From Streptomyces eurocidicus (GTDB lineage Bacteria > Actinomycetota > Actinomycetes > Streptomycetales > Streptomycetaceae): a stretch of DNA of 64,000 nucleotides. The position numbers and the translations under genes were made by a program. The notes under the pieces are model-generated. The model saw nothing but the letters and a program-made list of their open reading frames with translations. It ran no database searches and had not been told where the DNA came from. Shown here in pieces: positions 61,193 through 64,000 of the stretch. Within the stretch, counting starts at the first letter, position 1. Each line of letters begins with the position of its first letter. Location: NCBI RefSeq assembly GCF_002891295.1, contig NZ_LGUI01000013.1, forward strand, positions 1 to 64,000. Direction: 5' to 3'.

Positions 61193-61567
61193 ATGAGTGA
61201 GCGAGCTCTCCGCGGCACGCGACTTGTGGTTACCAGCTACGAGACCGACCGCGGCATCGATCTGGCCCCGCGCCAGGCGGTGGAGTACGCATGCCCGAAC
61301 GGGCATCGATTTGAGATGCCGTTCTCGGTAGAGGCGGAGATTCCGCCGGAGTGGGAGTGCAAGGCGTGCGGCGCCGTTGCACTCCTGGTGGACGGCGATG
61401 GTCCTGAGGAGAAGAAGGGCAAGCCCGCGCGTACGCACTGGGACATGCTCATGGAGCGGCGTACCCGCGAGGAGCTGGAGGAGGTGCTGGCCGAGCGGCT
61501 GGCCGTCCTGCGCTCCGGTGCCATGAACATCGCTGTGCATCCGCGGGACAACCGCAAGTCCGCCTGA
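61193..61567 (+). CDS. rbpA: RNA polymerase-binding protein RbpA
   Basis: 124 residues. The core has the zinc-binding-type ACPNGHRFEMPF and WECKACGA, and the C-terminal helices RTHWDMLMERRTREELEEVL form the sigma-interacting domain. RbpA binds RNA polymerase and principal sigma factors and stimulates transcription initiation in actinobacteria. GGGAGG lies 9 bases before the ATG. Controlled by a SigR-type promoter and ended by a 22-bp hairpin. It stands alone and is convergent with fxsA. Confidence 0.97.
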   Translation: MSERALRGTRLVVTSYETDRGIDLAPRQAVEYACPNGHRFEMPFSVEAEIPPEWECKACGAVALLVDGDGPEEKKGKPARTHWDMLMERRTREELEEVLAERLAVLRSGAMNIAVHPRDNRKSA

Positions 61568-61587
61568 GAGCGGCACTGAGAAGTACC

Positions 61588-61635
61588 ACAAAGGGCCCGG
61601 GGCCACTGCGCGAGCAGTGGCCCCGGGCCCTTTGT
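61588..61635 (+). terminator. Strong hairpin terminator of rbpA
   Basis: The left arm ACAAAGGGCCCGGGGCCACT-GC (61588-61609) is perfectly complementary to 61614-61635, a 22-bp stem with a GCGA tetraloop, starting 20 bp after the rbpA stop. Confidence 0.9.
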
Positions 61636-61753
61636 GCGGCCCGTACGCCGTGCGGCGCGCCGGAAAAGGCGCCGACGGGGGTCCCGCGCGGTGCTCGGGC
61701 GGGCCCGGGTGGTCGCCGGCCTTCGGGCGACCGGCGGTCGTTCGTGACTTGGC

Positions 61754-61810
61754 GCCCGCGCGGCGCGGAAGGGGGCGCACCCTGTACGCCCCCTTCCGCG
61801 CCGCGCGGGC
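61754..61810 (-). terminator. Strong hairpin terminator of fxsA
   Basis: A perfect 24-bp stem (61754-61777 with 61787-61810) around a 9-base loop lies 41 bp past the fxsA stop on the minus strand. Its arms read GCGGCGCGGAAGGGGGCG in the core. Confidence 0.85.
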
Positions 61811-61851
61811 CCTCCCGGGCCCCGGAACTTCCCCGCCCGCCCCGGACTGCC

Positions 61852-62427
61852 TCAGCGAGGCAGCTGGGGGTCGTCCTGGCGCGGCGCCGGCGGCTGGTCG
61901 TCCCGGATGACCTCGCCCTGGACGACCTTGCCGTCCGGCTGCCTCATCCGTGCCTGCTGGAAGGCGTCCCCCAGGGTGCCGGGGGCCGCCGGGCGGCCCA
62001 GGCGCCGCTCCAGGCCCCTGCGCAGCAGCGCCCGGGTCGGCGGGAAGAGGCAGAGCAGGCCGGCGGCGTCGGAGAGCAGGCCCGGCAGGATGATCAGCAG
62101 TCCGCCGAGCATCGTCAGGCCGTTGCCCCCGCCCTCCGGCGCGGACTCGGTCACCGCGCCGCCCGGCTGGAGCGAGACGGTGAGCCGCTTCCAGGCCCGC
62201 CGGCCGGCCCGCTTGATCACATAGGACCCGGCGATCACGCCGCCGACGAGCAGGGCGAGGACGGTCAGTCCGCCCGCCGCGTCGGCGACCAGGGTCAGCA
62301 GCCAGATCTCCAGCACGGCCCAGATCGCCACGCCCAGCGGCACGAGCTTGCGGGCGCGTCCGCCGCGCCGGGGCGACCGGCCGTCCGTGGGCTGGTGGGA
62401 GGGCTGCCGAGGTGCTCCGAACGTCAT
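61852..62427 (-). CDS. fxsA: FxsA-family membrane protein
   Basis: 191 residues. Helices at about 28-48 (VPLGVAIWAVLEIWLLTLVA) and 55-75, and the FxsA signature region GLTMLGGLLIILPGLLSDAAGLLCLFPPTR followed by basic residues. N- and C-termini are hydrophilic. E. coli FxsA is known as a suppressor of F exclusion of phage T7; its role in streptomycetes is unknown. It has its own terminator and lies 86 bp downstream of the mannosyltransferase gene on the same strand. Confidence 0.92.
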   Translation of the reverse strand: MTFGAPRQPSHQPTDGRSPRRGGRARKLVPLGVAIWAVLEIWLLTLVADAAGGLTVLALLVGGVIAGSYVIKRAGRRAWKRLTVSLQPGGAVTESAPEGGGNGLTMLGGLLIILPGLLSDAAGLLCLFPPTRALLRRGLERRLGRPAAPGTLGDAFQQARMRQPDGKVVQGEVIRDDQPPAPRQDDPQLPR

Positions 62428-62513
62428 GCCTCAAGTGTGCCTGGACCACGGCGGAACCCGGGTCCGGTACTTATGGGCCGCTTACGGCCGGACCGCTCGC
62501 GGCCCCCTCCCGG

Positions 62514-63275
62514 CTACTTGTTGCCGAGGACCTTGCCGACCCGTGAGCCGACGCCCCAGGACGTGACCCGCCACAGCGCCTCCGCGACGATGTCCCGGCT
62601 CATCTTGCTGTCGCCCAGCTCCCGCTCGACGAACGTGATGGGCACCTCCACCACGTGGAAGCCGGCCTTGACCGCGCGCCAGGCCAGGTCGACCTGGAAG
62701 CAGTAGCCCTGCGAGGCGACCTCCTCCATGCCCAGGCCCTCCAGGGTCTCCCGGCGGAACGCCCGGAAACCGCCGGTGACGTCGCGGATCGGCACGTCCA
62801 GCAGCAGCCGGGAGTAGGTCGAGCCGCCCCGGGAGAGGATCTCCCGGGACTTCGGCCAGTTCACCACCCGGCCGCCGGGCACCCAGCGGGAGCCCAGCAC
62901 CAGGTCCGCGCCCTTGAGGGCGGTGAGCAGCCGCGGCAGCTCCTCGGGCTGGTGGGAGCCGTCGGCGTCCATCTCCACGAGGACGCCGTAGTCGTTGTCG
63001 AGGCCCCAGCGGAAGCCGGCCAGATAGGCGGCGCCGAGCCCCTCCTTGCCCTTGCGGTGCAGCACCTTGACCTGGTCGTCGTCGCCCGCCAGCTCGTCGG
63101 CCAGCTTGCCGGTGCCGTCGGGGCTGTTGTCGTCCGCGACGAGGACGTGCGCCTCCGGTACCGCCGACCGCACCCGGGCGACGATGGACTTGATGTTCTC
63201 CGCCTCGTTGTAGGTCGGAATGATCACCAAGGTCCTGCCGAGCGGACCGAATCTCCGCTGACCACCGTCGTTCAC
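62514..63275 (-). CDS. ppm1: Polyprenol monophosphomannose synthase (GT2)
   Basis: 253 residues, soluble GT-A enzyme. LVIIPTYNEAENI, LVADDNSPDGTG, VEMDADGSHQPEELPRLL (DxD metal motif) and VTGGFRAFRRETLE are the dolichol/polyprenol-phosphate mannose synthase blocks. It makes the mannose donor for protein O-mannosylation and lipid glycosylation; in S. coelicolor the homologue is required for phage phiC31 infection. The GTG at 63275 overlaps the lnt stop (GTGA), the classic lnt-ppm pair of actinobacteria. Confidence 0.95.
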   Translation of the reverse strand: MNDGGQRRFGPLGRTLVIIPTYNEAENIKSIVARVRSAVPEAHVLVADDNSPDGTGKLADELAGDDDQVKVLHRKGKEGLGAAYLAGFRWGLDNDYGVLVEMDADGSHQPEELPRLLTALKGADLVLGSRWVPGGRVVNWPKSREILSRGGSTYSRLLLDVPIRDVTGGFRAFRRETLEGLGMEEVASQGYCFQVDLAWRAVKAGFHVVEVPITFVERELGDSKMSRDIVAEALWRVTSWGVGSRVGKVLGNK

Positions 63276-64000
63276 TGCTGCCCCTTCTCCTTCACGTCTC
63301 GCCTGTGTCCCCGACGGCCGATCAGGAACGCGGCCGCGCAGGACAGAAGGCCCACCATAGCGAGCGCCCATTCGGGGCCCGCACCCACTCGGTCGGCGAC
63401 GGTGGCGCCGTCCCGCAGCGGGATGCGCGCCTGGATGACATCCCGGGTGAATTCCTCGCTCCGCTGGAGCACCTCGCCGTCGGGCGCGACCACGGCGCTG
63501 ATGCCGCTGGTGGCCACCGTGACGACGGACCGGCCGTGCTCGACGGCCCGCAGCCGGGACATGGCGAGCTGCTGCTCGGGCTGGCCGGTGCGGCCGTACG
63601 TGGCGTTGTTGGTCTGGACGACCAGGGCGCGCGCGCCGGCCGTCACGGTGTCGCGGACGATCTCGTCGTAGGCCACCTCGAAGCAGATGACGTCGCCGAG
63701 CCGGGCCGGGCCGACCTGGAGCACCCCGGTGTGGTCGCCGGGGTAGAAGTCGCGCTGGACGCGCTGGAGGCGGGTGATGACCTTGCTGAGCTGGTCCCGG
63801 AAGGGGACGTACTCGCCGAAGGGCACGGGGTGCTGCTTGGTGTAGGAGGCGCCGGGTCCGGTCCTCGGGTCCCAGACGATGCCGTTGTTGTCGACGTAGC
63901 CGCTCTTGCCGGGGTGGTCGACGAGGGCGCCGACCAGGACCGGGACGCCGACCGCCTTGACGGCCTCCTCGATGCGGGCGTACGCCTGCCCGTACCGGAA
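63272..64000 (-). CDS. lnt: Apolipoprotein N-acyltransferase, C-terminal part
   Basis: The 243 codons in the window are the 3' part; the start is beyond the right edge. The nitrilase-like catalytic domain shows Lys in ASYTKQHPVPFGEYVPFRD and Cys in LGDVICFEVAYDEIV; the catalytic Glu should lie just outside. The last hydrophobic helix (WALAMVGLLSCAAAFLIG) is the final membrane segment. The enzyme N-acylates the lipidated cysteine of lipoproteins at the outer face of the membrane. Translationally coupled to ppm1. Confidence 0.93.
   Translation of the reverse strand, partial: FRYGQAYARIEEAVKAVGVPVLVGALVDHPGKSGYVDNNGIVWDPRTGPGASYTKQHPVPFGEYVPFRDQLSKVITRLQRVQRDFYPGDHTGVLQVGPARLGDVICFEVAYDEIVRDTVTAGARALVVQTNNATYGRTGQPEQQLAMSRLRAVEHGRSVVTVATSGISAVVAPDGEVLQRSEEFTRDVIQARIPLRDGATVADRVGAGPEWALAMVGLLSCAAAFLIGRRGHRRDVKEKGQQ

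Overview
The window is a piece of Streptomyces chromosome (or a very close relative). The evidence is the extreme G+C content with G/C-ending codons, GTG and TTG starts, a complete four-gene conservon, rbpA with a SigR-type promoter, a DUF-type 5-oxoproline transporter, rare TTA codons, and an actinobacterial rRNA leader at the left edge. No PKS/NRPS modules, integrase, transposase, CRISPR array or tRNA gene was seen, so this looks like core plus lightly accessory chromosome and not a mobile island.

Left part (1-20.4 kb). The first about 210 bases are the leader and promoter region of an rRNA operon that reads off the left edge; next to it is a perfect 26-bp palindrome. Then come crr-ptsI (general PTS proteins), a conserved hypothetical gene, an MFS exporter divergent from a MocR-like regulator, an acetoacetyl-CoA synthetase, a GH31 alpha-glucosidase, a secreted VanX-like dipeptidase, glycerol kinase, the conservon cvnABCD (sensor kinase, roadblock, DUF742, small GTPase), two small membrane protein genes and an EgtD-like methyltransferase broken by a frameshift.

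Middle part (20.4-33.6 kb). A leftward three-gene set encodes a giant SMC/MukB-like ATPase and two partners that resemble the kleisin and KITE subunits of MukBEF/Wadjet complexes, but no nuclease (JetD) gene is next to it. Beside it is a full 5-oxoproline scavenging locus: pyroglutamyl peptidase and a two-subunit 5-oxoproline transporter on one strand, and a GntR/FCD regulator with pxpA-pxpB-pxpC on the other, with a TTGT-NNN-ACAA operator between them.

Right-middle part (33.7-50.7 kb). After a SPW-repeat membrane protein comes a tightly packed six-gene run: ThDP-dependent 2-oxoacid decarboxylase, FAD-linked 2-hydroxyacid oxidase, an atypical cytochrome P450, a lipase-like hydrolase, an alpha-dioxygenase-type haem peroxidase and a small coiled-coil protein. 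Together they could release a fatty acid, oxygenate it and shorten it by alpha-oxidation, possibly through an oxylipin-like hydroperoxide step. This is the most promising candidate for an undescribed system. It is followed by a frameshifted winged-helix gene, an OmpR-type two-component system next to a SEDS (FtsW/RodA-like) glycosyltransferase, a second ordinary P450 and a secreted carboxylesterase.

Right part (50.7-64 kb). ATP-dependent DNA ligase, a secreted glycosidase-like protein, a GT4 glycosyltransferase, an ankyrin protein, a small membrane protein with an FtsK/TraB-like protein that has lost its P-loop lysine, a MocR/YczE pair with an elaborate repeat-rich control region, rbpA, fxsA, polyprenol-phosphate mannosyltransferase and the 3' part of apolipoprotein N-acyltransferase running off the right edge.
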